64,000 bases of DNA from Acrasis kona (lineage: Eukaryota; Heterolobosea; Eutetramitea; Acrasida; Acrasidae). The notes beneath the pieces are model-generated. The model was not told where the DNA came from. It was given only the letters and a program-made list of their open reading frames with translations, and did not search any database. Numbering within the stretch: position 1 is the first letter of the stretch; every line of letters starts with the position of its first letter. The DNA is taken from the NCBI GenBank assembly GCA_026419775.2, contig JAOPGA020000651.1, forward strand, positions 1 to 64,000, read 5' to 3'. The translations under genes and the position numbers were made by a program. Below are positions 1 through 8,602 of the stretch, in pieces.

Positions 1-231
1 GGTGTTGAAGTGGGTGTTGAAGTGGGTGTTGAAGTGGGTGTTGAAGTGGGTGTTGAAGTGGGTGTTGAAGTGGGTGTTGGAGTGGGTGTAGGAGTGGGTG
101 TAGGAGTGGGTGTAGGAGTTGGTGTTGGAGTAGGCGTGGGTGTTGAAGTGGGTGTTGAAGTGGGTGTTGGAGTGGGTGTAGGAGTGGGTGTTGGAGTGGG
201 TGTTGGTGTTGGAGTAGGCGTGGGTGTTACT
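1..231. repeat. 12-bp coding minisatellite
   Basis: About 19 imperfect copies of a 12-base unit (plus strand GGTGTTGAAGTG and variants with GGAGTG or GTAGGAGTG) run from the window edge to about 231. On the minus strand they encode alternating Thr-Pro and Thr-Ser-Thr-Pro residues at the C-terminal end of the NHL-repeat protein. Units fall into two blocks separated by GGCGTG, so the array seems to have grown by block duplication. The array continues beyond the window. Confidence 0.9.
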
Positions 232-1289
232 GCTACTCTCAATACTACCCTGACTGTAAAGTAGTCTGCAATGTAAACAAGGTTGTTAATAGGGTCCAAT
301 TTTATACCTTGCGTTAAAGAAAATTTAGCAGTCGCCACAGGACTATCCTCTACAAAACTCCCTGGTCCCATTCCAGCATACGTAGTAATGTTTTGACTCG
401 TTCTGTTAACCACCCTGATGCGATAATTGTAAGAATCAGCTATATAAACAAGATTGTTCGCAGCATCAACTTCAACTATACACGGATTATAAATCTGTGA
501 CAATACGGCAGGTCCATTATCACCACTGAATCCTTGTGTTCCATTTCCTGCAAATGTATTGATGATACCGCTCGTTCTATTTACTACTCTGATGCGTTGA
601 TTGTTATACTCTGAAATATAAACAAGATTGTTTACATTATCGATAGCAACCGAATAGGTAAGTCCCAGATTAGCACTTGTTGCGTTAATGTTATCTCCAT
701 TATATGAGGAAGCACTAGTTCCTGCAAATGTAGTAATCACGTTAGTTGCTCTGTTCACTACTCTGATGCAATAGTTGTAGGTATCAGCAATGTAAACCAA
801 GTTGCTCGCTGCGTCAATAGCAATTGTGCGTGGAAAACTTAACTGAGCGCTAGTCGCAGGACCATTATCTCCAGAATATCCAATTGACCCTGTTCCCGCA
901 AAAGTAGTAATGTTTCCAGTAGTTCTGTTTACTACTCTGATGCGGTTGTTTCTAAAATCTGAAATGTAAACAAGGTTGTTCACACTATCAACAGCTACTC
1001 CCTGGGGATTGTATAATAGAGCAGATGTTGCAGCAATGGAATCTCCGTTGTATCCACCCGTTCCGTTACCAGCAAATAAAGTAGCGATATTACTTGTCCT
1101 GTTTACCACCACAATGCGATGGTTTCCTGCATCAGCTACATAAACAAGGTTGTTAATGCTGTCGATGCTAATTGAGGAGGGAGTCGAATAAGTTACCGTG
1201 GGCGTAAATGTCCTGACGATGCTAACTTGTTGTTGCGCATCTACAAAATATAAGAGCAACAACAAAAGGCCGATCCTCCATGGCATCAT
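1..1289 (-). CDS. Secreted NHL-repeat beta-propeller protein with Thr/Pro-rich tail (partial)
   Basis: The frame opens with two adjacent ATGs (1289 and 1286) and runs off the left edge without a stop; about 430 residues are visible. Residues 1 to about 20 (MMPWRIGLLLLLLYFVDAQQ) look like a cleaved signal peptide. Then follow about six NHL-type repeats, each with a core like NNLVYIADxxNxRIRVVNR, separated by loops like TFAGxGxxGYSGDNGPATxA. This is the usual pattern of extracellular NHL beta-propellers in protists and bacteria. The propeller is followed by a Thr/Pro repeat linker of at least 75 residues, which suggests a stalk holding the propeller away from the membrane or wall. The true C-terminus (anchor or not) is outside the window. 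No intron is needed in the visible part. Ligand and role are unknown. Confidence 0.85.
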   Translation of the reverse strand, partial: MMPWRIGLLLLLLYFVDAQQQVSIVRTFTPTVTYSTPSSISIDSINNLVYVADAGNHRIVVVNRTSNIATLFAGNGTGGYNGDSIAATSALLYNPQGVAVDSVNNLVYISDFRNNRIRVVNRTTGNITTFAGTGSIGYSGDNGPATSAQLSFPRTIAIDAASNLVYIADTYNYCIRVVNRATNVITTFAGTSASSYNGDNINATSANLGLTYSVAIDNVNNLVYISEYNNQRIRVVNRTSGIINTFAGNGTQGFSGDNGPAVLSQIYNPCIVEVDAANNLVYIADSYNYRIRVVNRTSQNITTYAGMGPGSFVEDSPVATAKFSLTQGIKLDPINNLVYIADYFTVRVVLRVAVTPTPTPTPTPTPTPTPTPTPTPTSTPTSTPTPTPTPTPTPTPTPTPTPTPTPTSTPTSTPTSTPTSTPTSTPTST

Positions 1290-1817
1290 TATTGCTACAG
1301 TTTAGAATATTATTTGTCAGTTAAAAAATATATACCTCCCAGATTGTTGCTATATTCCGAGCCGCAAATAACCGTATTTAGCAACACGCGTTATCATAAC
1401 GTTATGATTCGTCAGATTACAATAATTTCCATCTCGGAGTAATACCACTAGTATCATAATTTATGAAATAAGGATAATTAGTCCAAAAAGAATTGGACCC
1501 TCAGATGAGATTGAGCTAAGACCGCTCTTTACCACACGTTTTGAACTGAAATATATTTTCTCATATGCCTCAAGTACATCGTGAACAAGCTCGCGAACAA
1601 GAATCCACAGGATCGATACCGAACAGCAAACGGTTTGCTCTATGATTTGGAATTACTGCAACATCGATCAAAAACATCATTTATCATGTTATTTTGTGAA
1701 TTGATTCGTTATTCAAACGTTATCAAAATGGATGTCTGATCTTGTACATTGCGACACGATAATCGATCTAAAAGTTGTACAAATCATTTATGGTAAAACG
1801 GGCGGCAATTCCTTTTA
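1290..1817. other. Intergenic stretch, no gene seen
   Basis: The stretch is A/T-rich upstream of the NHL-repeat gene. I see no frame with protein-like composition, no RNA gene and no clear repeat. It presumably holds the promoter of the NHL gene. Confidence 0.5.
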
Positions 1818-2210
1818 TTATGTTACAAATTTAGACACATGCTCATCACTTCCTGTACTGTTGATAGCGGATACTGAGTGACGTGAATAAAAACTAGTGC
1901 TACAATCTCCTTTGCTTCTTTTTTGTGTTCTGAATCCACCCCAACCTTTATTGTGATGGTCACTGAGTTTTATCTCATCCATCCAGTATCTGATGATGGA
2001 GCGAGCCGTTCTTCCATTATTGTTTGCAAATATTTGCAAGAACTCGTCAGAGAAGTCAAACTCCATTTGCAATTGAGTTATTACAACAGGGTAATTTATT
2101 ATTTGTATTTGATCCGTTATTTGCAAACAATACTCGAATTTATTTGTATTTGTGCCGAGCCCTACAGCATGGGTAGGAAGTTTCAGGTGAGTAGAGCCTT
2201 GATACAACAC
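1818..2210 (-). CDS. Possible coding exon, unknown protein
   Basis: An open frame of about 130 codons on the minus strand has protein-like composition, with alternating hydrophobic and polar residues around VVITQLQMEFDFSDEFLQIF and few low-complexity runs. It has no ATG at its start. Directly upstream lies GGGGTAG, which could be an intron acceptor, so this may be the last exon of a spliced gene whose first exons I could not place in 2211-2500. I do not recognise a domain. The plus-strand frame over the same bases looks less protein-like. Confidence 0.3.
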   Translation of the reverse strand: MLYQGSTHLKLPTHAVGLGTNTNKFEYCLQITDQIQIINYPVVITQLQMEFDFSDEFLQIFANNNGRTARSIIRYWMDEIKLSDHHNKGWGGFRTQKRSKGDCSTSFYSRHSVSAINSTGSDEHVSKFVT

Positions 2211-2963
2211 CTACCCCTCCAACCACCACAACGTTCAACGAGGATACATTTACATTTACATCAAACCTTGTACCATTCCATCCATTCTACGTTAGAGCGT
2301 GTCATTCAAACCGTCCTGCATTTCCTAATGTCATGACACTACGGAAGGTTTTTTTGTAATCATGGGCAACCAAGAGATGTCATCATTACTTCAACGCTGC
2401 CTCATAAAGACACAAACAACAACCAATCCATGAAGAAAGAATTCATGGCAATTACTTTTCATGATTAACCAAGACTACAACAGATTCAATCCTGCCTCTA
2501 TCCCATCCAACACAGTAGTCACGTTCACACATTACGTGTCATACCAAATGTAAGTAAAATTGTATTTTCATTTCTCTAATGAAAGATAAAATTTTGAAAA
2601 ACACTGATGCTAACCGATCATGTCCTACACAAAGTCCCAATCTATTGAAAAGAATATAGCTCATGGTTCCTCCCATTATACTCATTTCGCTACCAACACA
2701 CTTTCTGCAGAGTAATTTTTATACATTACATGAAGTCCAGACGTTTCCACACATACATGTAAATCATTTTATCGTCACCAAGGAACGATCCACACATACA
2801 TTAATCAAGCAGCCGATACTGCGACCTGTCTTGCGTGTAGTTTTGATTTCATTTTGCTTCGAATTATAGCTGGAGTTGGCTCTTACAAAAGCGAAACAAC
2901 ATCGTCTATAATAAATGGTGACATCAACAGAATAAAAGGACACGTGCGGATTATACTAATACG
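2211..2963. other. Stretch without a supportable gene
   Basis: Short frames on both strands are broken by stops and lack recognisable motifs. Upstream exons of the 1818-2210 reading frame could lie here, but no ATG plus GT-AG combination convinced me. Confidence 0.4.
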
Positions 2964-3170
2964 TTAAGATTTATTAATGGAATCCCTTATTGATAGCTTC
3001 TTGTCCAGGTATTCAATCTCTATAACATCCTTGGGTCCCAAGTCAGTCGAATACATCGTACGATCACCGTTTCGGGTGATCCTCAACTCAAACATTCTAC
3101 CCGATTCGACGTAGGATCCTCTACCATGGTAACGTATTACTAAATCGGACACTGTGTAAAAGACCGTCAA
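2964..3170 (-). CDS. Possible short terminal exon, unknown protein
   Basis: A minus-strand frame of about 65 codons ends in AATAAATCTTAA, so a poly(A) signal lies at the stop, as in several real genes here. The segment is rich in charged residues and beta-branched residues (for example MFELRITRNGDRTMYSTDLG). It has no ATG start, but TTTTACACAG just inside the frame could be an intron acceptor. A 45-base intron starting at GTTGAG near 3205 would keep a frame open further upstream, but no ATG was found there. No domain is recognised. Confidence 0.25.
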   Translation of the reverse strand: MTVFYTVSDLVIRYHGRGSYVESGRMFELRITRNGDRTMYSTDLGPKDVIEIEYLDKKLSIRDSINKS

Positions 3171-3515
3171 TAATAATTGAACTCAACTTTCAATAATTGT
3201 TCTGAACGGAGTGAATGTCAATTGAGAAGGGGAGGTAAAAAAGGTTTTTCGTGCGAATGGAGTAGTCGATAAAAATCATCAGTTCTATTTGGATCCATTG
3301 GAGTGGAACACTGAGAATTTGTTGAGGCCTTTATCTCGGGGATTGTGGCTGTGTTTTGAAGCGCCAAGTCAAAGTGGTATGCAACAAATAATTGATTTTT
3401 CTTATTATTAAAAGCCAAAGTTATTTGAAAAGATAACTTCGGAGGCAAAGAGGTTATTTTGATAATGGATGAAATCGATGTTTTGAGAGACACTTAGGAC
3501 ATTAGCATCGATCCA

Positions 3516-3996
3516 ATGATCGCCACAGTTATTTTTGAAGAGACCGGAGGTGCACAAGGACTTACCGTTATGTATCTATCAGAACTACAGAAGTACTATG
3601 AGGAACAACGACAAGCGCCGACTTTGGCACGATGGGAGCAGCTAGTCTATTCGGATAACTTTTTCCATACCATACAAATGAGTGCGAATTATAAAAAAAA
3701 TGACCAGGTACTTACATGATAGTCCTGGTCATGTGCGAGTTCTATGTGGTCGATTTGCAGATGAATATCAAATTCAAGGCATAACTCAGGGCGATGAAGA
3801 GCGGATCTTGGAGGATTTGAGGGCCACAAATCTTATAAGGAAAACCAAAGACACTCCATATCATATCGCCTCCACGTTTGTCAAGAAGTTATTATGGAGA
3901 TACTACCGCCTCGCTCCAAACAAAACGATTGCCGTCGATTATGACGGTTCTAAAATCAATTTTATAGACCTTCTTCGGCCATGCAAATTGGTTTAA
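3516..3996 (+). pseudogene. Broken gene: two overlapping frames split at an A8 run
   Basis: A first frame (3516-3719, ATG start) and a second frame (to 3996) both look protein-like and are out of phase by one base. The switch falls at a run of eight A bases near 3691-3698, where a one-base change would join them. The second part contains a helical, charged segment (around GDEERILEDLRATNLIRK, then VKKLLWRYY) that resembles the winged-helix region following NTPase domains in some protist and fungal families, but I cannot name the family. The last codons run into antisense transposase sequence, so the natural end may be near 3960. It could be a pseudogene, a captured fragment or a sequencing error. 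Confidence 0.4.
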
Positions 3997-4568
3997 AATT
4001 AGAATGAGCCTTTGATCTGTTGGCTTCATCAACATAGCCTGACACATCATTATAAAAGTCAAACGCTCTGTGTAGCACAACATCCTCTTCATTTGTTGTC
4101 CACATTTTTGTTTTCACGTAGTCGTCAAACTTGATGGTTGTCGTCAAAATGTTTTTATGCTTCCCAACATCTCCATCAGAACTGTCATCAACTTCCTTCA
4201 GTTTTGAGAAGCAATAAATTTCTTGAGGTCAATTAATGCAACTCCACATTTTACATCATACTGGTTCTGGTGCGTTGCATGGGTGTTGTTCCATAGAGGT
4301 CTGTTGGCCTATTGTTCATGCACTTTAAAACAGAGTCTATCCCAATTTTCTTAAGCTCTGTTGACACACTGAAGTTTCCAAACCATTACCAACCACTACA
4401 TGCTGGTCCCTCTCAAGGTCAGAACACAACTCAAGAACTATTTCAATGACAGTGGACGGTTTGACCAATTGTAACTCTTCTCGGTTGAGTTTCTCTCTTT
4501 TGTTCTTTAACAACAGAGTCTTCGGAAGGTCGTCATTACGCTCTAATTTATTTGTAAAAAAATTAAGT
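3962..4568 (-). pseudogene. Degenerate piggyBac-like transposase fragment
   Basis: Read on the minus strand, this stretch gives consecutive protein-like segments in changing frames, interrupted by stops near 4258 and 4200. The first segment contains IEIVLELCSDLERDQHVVV, then, after a frame change, VSTELKKIGIDSVLK and NNRPTDLYG. The last contains AFDFYNDVSGYVDEANRSKA. In piggyBac-family (DDE_Tnp_1_7) transposases the catalytic core has a helix, HVYxDNxFTS, LKxxGIxxxGTxxxNR and later YNxxMxGVDxxDxxxxxY, and the order and spacing here match that plan. The catalytic Asp positions are not preserved convincingly. I saw no terminal repeats. It overlaps, antisense, the sequence just before the OTU-protein gene. 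Confidence 0.45.
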
Positions 4569-7328
4569 ATGATTGATTGTGTTTATGAGAAGCAGGTTGA
4601 ACCTTTTGTGCAAAAGGAAATTGATCATGCTATCATACACACTACAAAGCAGTACTGTTTGTTAAATGGCTCGTCTGATCAGGATACTCAGTATTTCAAA
4701 ATTCAAGTCGATTGCAACTTGTATCCTTTCAGTGTTATGGTTCTTGTTAGTAGAGTTTCTAAAATATGCGATTGCTGCAAATTGCCATGGTGGAGATTTG
4801 GATTTATTATTGATTCAAGAGGATCTTCTTACAGTTTGATACAATTAGTGTTCAGAAAACAAGATAATAAGTACGTTGAGGTCAATATCTCTGTGCATCA
4901 CATAGAATCGAGAATAGACCGTAAAATAGAATTTTATTGCTTCTCCAACACATCAAGTTCTATTGGTATCCGTTTTCTCTCTTGGATGAAGCTGATTGAA
5001 AGGACTTTTGTAATTTATGTGACGGATGGCAAGTTCCTACACACAAGAGAAACAATGTCAAAGCCACTCATAGTACCAACTCACTTTGATATCATCATCA
5101 TTATCCAAGACAAAGGAGTTATAACAAATGTACCACAGTTACTGTTATTGGGCGAACGGGTATACCACGTAGAAGAAATAAGAGATCAGTCAGTGAACAG
5201 AGCGCTTGCATGGGTTCTAAAAGAAGACAATCTAACAAGATTCGACACGAGAGCAGTGCTTGGATACTTTTCACTACAGAGTCTTTATGAAAGAAGGCTC
5301 TTCATAGCGCATGTTTACGTCGCATGCTCTGGCGATCAAGGGTTCGACACTGCAACTTTGCTTCTGCTCAAAGAGTGCCATTTCCTAGAAGAGCCCCAAC
5401 AAGTTATTTTCCTGCACAGCATCATAGAAATGTGCTGTGCATATGGAAACCAAGTAGCCGTCGAGAGGCTATTCGCATCAGTTAACAGCCAATTTCTGTC
5501 AGTAGAGATGTGTTACACCGCGATATCCACAGGATGCAGCCTGACAAATCAATCTGACCTATTTGAAAGGCTGTCAGATTCTTTGTCCTTCCTGGATTTT
5601 GAAACAACTACACATTTACGGCTAGTAACCAGACGGTTTCAAAAGTTCGGTTACGCGTTCCCTGATCACGGCAGCGTCCAAATGGTAGTAGATACCGATT
5701 CAACCGTCGAGTTGATGGTAAAAGGAATCATTGATTGGGACATGACGATAATGACTCCTTTTCTAGCTAGGACAAGTTGGAAGCAGTTTTATGGTTTGCT
5801 AACGGATTTTGTGTCTTGGTACGTTCTCAAAGAGGATTTGGTAGTCAAGGTTGACTTACTTGTGGATACTTTCCTCGCAAATGTCACCGACACAAATATT
5901 TTGTTGGATGAAATTTTGGTCGTCATCACAAACTTGAACGAGCCAAACCTGCTGGACCTAGTTATGAAAAACCTCGATGCCACATCATTCGACTTTTTTT
6001 TGTATTTTTATCAAAGAATGATTGAGCTCGGGAGGTATAGTGTTGTAAATATATTAAAAAAAAATAAAAATTACATGTTCGTTCATCTGTTGATGGAATA
6101 TAGGACGCCACTTGCGAAAAGATGTGCTCTTGCAGAGTACTATCCCCTGGACGTAAAGCAGTGGACACAAGTCATCGAGAGAGTCTGCAAAGGGGAAATC
6201 AGCGTGCTTTGGCAGCTCACTGCCAACATCAAATCAAGCGTCAACGACATCATTGCATTGAGTAAAGCCCTTCATGGACTCAATATCACAAAGAGTGTCC
6301 CAAACCTGTTGAGGTCACTATTTAAACAGAACGGTATTGGAGCTCCAGAACTACTCGCCACCCTTCAACAAAGGTACAAGGATAAGGATCTTGACGCTTG
6401 TGGTTCGATAGTGAGCACCGGTATTATTACCAATCAATTGGTAGGGGAGTTGGACTCCTCCAATGACGAGAAGTACAAACAATTCTTACTGGATGCGTTT
6501 GCATTTCGTCTAGGTAGCCAGCAGTTTTTTGATATCGCCAAGAAGTATGACATTTCCTTCGACAGCGATAAATATATTGTGAGTAAATTAAAGAACCTCG
6601 AGTTCCAAATTTGCCATGACATTGTCCGATCTGGAACAAGCCTTGGAAATCAAGCGTTGCATCAAATATTTTTGAGTGTCATCAAGAAGATCAATAAAAA
6701 GATCTATTTGCCTTTTACAAAAAAAGACACCAAAACCAATGACCTCAAAATACTTGAGTTTTGCTACAAGGAGCTCGCCGCCAATGGAAAAGCCGTGGAT
6801 CCGAGGATTTTGAAGAGAAAATATTCAAAATTATTCAAGGATACGTATCTCCAATGGAACAATGTGTACGACACGAGAGTGGTTCCAATTGCTTCGGACA
6901 ACCAATGTCTATACTCCAGCATTGACTATGGGATGAGGAGAGGAGGGTACCTACGGGTTAGATCTGAAGTGGCGAACTACATTAGGGAGGTCCTCAAGGA
7001 CTACTTGGGCGAGAAGATCGAGAGCGCACTACTTCTCAACCTTGGCGGGCTTGCAGGAGATCTGATTCGCCAAATGTCTGACAGTGTAGGGTTAGTTGGG
7101 TTGGATTCAACAATTGCTGAATACATCGCAACTATTGATGGTCCCAACTCCAATATATGGGGTGGATCAGCAGAGCTCCTGGCGGCATCTCATCTCTATA
7201 ATGTAAACATTCAATTGGTGGATGTGCATCAAAACAAACAGGAGACATTCCACAATTTCAACGAGGAAGCTCCAAGCGTTTTGAAGCTGAGAAGAAAGGC
7301 GAACCACTACCAACCGATGAGGTATTAA
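4569..7328 (+). CDS. Large protein with C-terminal OTU cysteine-protease domain
   Basis: A single open frame of 919 codons from the ATG at 4569. An in-frame ATG at 4446 would add 41 residues, but those bases are antisense to the transposase relic and give low-quality sequence, so I prefer 4569. The C-terminal 150 residues form an OTU domain: DNQC (Asp and nucleophile Cys; tgt codon at 6906-6908), then WGGSAELLAASHLYNVNIQL, and the catalytic His in ANHYQ (cac at 7305-7307). OTU enzymes cleave ubiquitin or ubiquitin-like chains. The preceding 750 residues are largely helical, rich in Leu and Phe, and match nothing I recognise; a divergent helical-repeat scaffold is possible. OTU domains also occur in large DNA viruses and retroelements, so with transposon debris next door acquisition is conceivable. 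The next gene converges on it, 59 bases after the stop. Confidence 0.75.
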   Translation: MIDCVYEKQVEPFVQKEIDHAIIHTTKQYCLLNGSSDQDTQYFKIQVDCNLYPFSVMVLVSRVSKICDCCKLPWWRFGFIIDSRGSSYSLIQLVFRKQDNKYVEVNISVHHIESRIDRKIEFYCFSNTSSSIGIRFLSWMKLIERTFVIYVTDGKFLHTRETMSKPLIVPTHFDIIIIIQDKGVITNVPQLLLLGERVYHVEEIRDQSVNRALAWVLKEDNLTRFDTRAVLGYFSLQSLYERRLFIAHVYVACSGDQGFDTATLLLLKECHFLEEPQQVIFLHSIIEMCCAYGNQVAVERLFASVNSQFLSVEMCYTAISTGCSLTNQSDLFERLSDSLSFLDFETTTHLRLVTRRFQKFGYAFPDHGSVQMVVDTDSTVELMVKGIIDWDMTIMTPFLARTSWKQFYGLLTDFVSWYVLKEDLVVKVDLLVDTFLANVTDTNILLDEILVVITNLNEPNLLDLVMKNLDATSFDFFLYFYQRMIELGRYSVVNILKKNKNYMFVHLLMEYRTPLAKRCALAEYYPLDVKQWTQVIERVCKGEISVLWQLTANIKSSVNDIIALSKALHGLNITKSVPNLLRSLFKQNGIGAPELLATLQQRYKDKDLDACGSIVSTGIITNQLVGELDSSNDEKYKQFLLDAFAFRLGSQQFFDIAKKYDISFDSDKYIVSKLKNLEFQICHDIVRSGTSLGNQALHQIFLSVIKKINKKIYLPFTKKDTKTNDLKILEFCYKELAANGKAVDPRILKRKYSKLFKDTYLQWNNVYDTRVVPIASDNQCLYSSIDYGMRRGGYLRVRSEVANYIREVLKDYLGEKIESALLLNLGGLAGDLIRQMSDSVGLVGLDSTIAEYIATIDGPNSNIWGGSAELLAASHLYNVNIQLVDVHQNKQETFHNFNEEAPSVLKLRRKANHYQPMRY

Positions 7329-7387
7329 TGGATAATAAATAACTTTTTTGTCGACATGAATAATCAAAATTGATTAGAAAATATGAT

Positions 7388-8524
7388 TTATTTATCAGGT
7401 ATTTCCAAGAGAATCTTTCCTCTTGTCCTTCCCTCCTCTGAAGTCTTGTGGGCCACTTTAGTATCATCGAGCTTGAATGTTTGTTCAATGTTAATCTTCT
7501 CAGATAAATTTTGTTCCACCATCCACTTGCAAATGTGATCCAATTGCTCTCCGTTTGATTTCATCATGACAAAATTAACAGAAGGACCATATCCAGTATA
7601 CTGTTTAAATTTGTTCATAGCAAACCCGCCCACCAAAGATGTGGCCCCGAATAATGTGTTTGCATTTTTAGGAGGTGCTATTGTGGAAAATGTACCAGTG
7701 TTGTCCATTAGTGAGATGGCATCTGCGTCGGCTCCACCAGCACAGTCAAGCGCGAGGTCAATGTAGGGGGCAATGGGTCTGCCTTGTTCAGATTCAAACG
7801 TTGGAATCACGTTTGCAAAATCATCGTTCTTGTAATCAATCACAACATCGGCACCAAGACTTTTTACATAGTCAATGTTGGACGTGCCACATACGGCGTA
7901 GACATAACTACCAAAATAATGTTTGGCCAATAGAACGGCTAATGAACCTGTTCCGCCACTTGCCCCGACGATAAGAACTCTCTTCTCTGGGAGAAGGTTA
8001 GTTTGCCTTTTTTGTAGTGCCTCGGCGAAGATTTTGGAGGTTTGGAACATTTGGTAGACAGTCAGGGCGACTAGTGGAAAAGAGGCTGCAACATCCCATG
8101 TAAGTTCTTTTGGCTTTATGCAAATGTCGTTCTCTTTGCAAGCAACGTACTGTGCGTAGCCACCGTTTTCGGAGAAGGTGCCAACCACTTCATCTCCTTC
8201 TTTGAAGTTTTTGATTTTGTTTCCTACTTGTGTAACAATTCCTGAACCATCTCTTCCAAGAATGTAGGGGAACTTTGGGGGAAAGAAGGGTCTCATTATT
8301 CCATCTCTAATCTTCCAATCTACTGGATTTACTGAAGCATACTTCAATTTGATAAGAATTTTGTCTGCCTCCACCTCAGGTATTGGGTGATCCTCAACAA
8401 ATTCCAATGCACTATCTGATGTGCCATAACGTTTCATTACTACAGCTTTCATGTTGCTAATACTTCTTGTTTGGACAGCTAGCCTGGTGTTGTGTTTTAT
8501 TATTGATGCTTTTGATCCTAACAT
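7388..8524 (-). CDS. Zinc-free MDR family oxidoreductase (quinone reductase / RTN4IP1-like)
   Basis: An intronless 378-residue protein. Residues 1-25 are basic and hydroxylated without acids (MLGSKASIIKHNTRLAVQTR...), typical of a mitochondrial presequence; the enzyme proper starts at a second Met (residue 25, MKAVVMKRYG). The GroES-like fold is seen in SVNPVDWKIRDG and LGRDGSGIVTQVG, and the NADPH-binding Rossmann motif GASGGTGSLAVLLAK is at 187-201. The zinc ligands of alcohol dehydrogenases are absent, as in quinone oxidoreductase-like MDR proteins (RTN4IP1, plant AOR/ChlADR groups). It probably reduces a quinone or an alkenal with NADPH; the substrate cannot be told from sequence. The stop codon is part of AATAAA. 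Confidence 0.85.
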   Translation of the reverse strand: MLGSKASIIKHNTRLAVQTRSISNMKAVVMKRYGTSDSALEFVEDHPIPEVEADKILIKLKYASVNPVDWKIRDGIMRPFFPPKFPYILGRDGSGIVTQVGNKIKNFKEGDEVVGTFSENGGYAQYVACKENDICIKPKELTWDVAASFPLVALTVYQMFQTSKIFAEALQKRQTNLLPEKRVLIVGASGGTGSLAVLLAKHYFGSYVYAVCGTSNIDYVKSLGADVVIDYKNDDFANVIPTFESEQGRPIAPYIDLALDCAGGADADAISLMDNTGTFSTIAPPKNANTLFGATSLVGGFAMNKFKQYTGYGPSVNFVMMKSNGEQLDHICKWMVEQNLSEKINIEQTFKLDDTKVAHKTSEEGRTRGKILLEIPDK

Positions 8525-8602
8525 TTAATTTAGAATTGTAAAGTGGTCCTATTTTCCCTTCCTCCATAACGACAATCATGGAATGCAATTCAATATTTAT
8601 TG

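Noticed and set aside
10-264. Val/Gly repeat frame on the plus strand over the minisatellite
   Set aside because: It is the antisense of the Thr/Pro-coding repeat of the NHL gene; the minus-strand frame continues into a real protein.
1923-2336. Plus-strand frame overlapping the possible minus-strand exon
   Set aside because: Composition is less protein-like, with no motif; treated as a shadow.
2663-2869. Short plus-strand frame
   Set aside because: No motif, no poly(A) signal, and composition like non-coding A/T-rich DNA.
3218-3493. Minus-strand frame of 91 codons
   Set aside because: It has no ATG at the start, no recognisable domain and could not be spliced to its neighbour.
4446-4568. 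N-terminal extension of the OTU protein by 41 residues
   Set aside because: These bases are antisense to transposase-like sequence; the ATG at 4569 is the better start.
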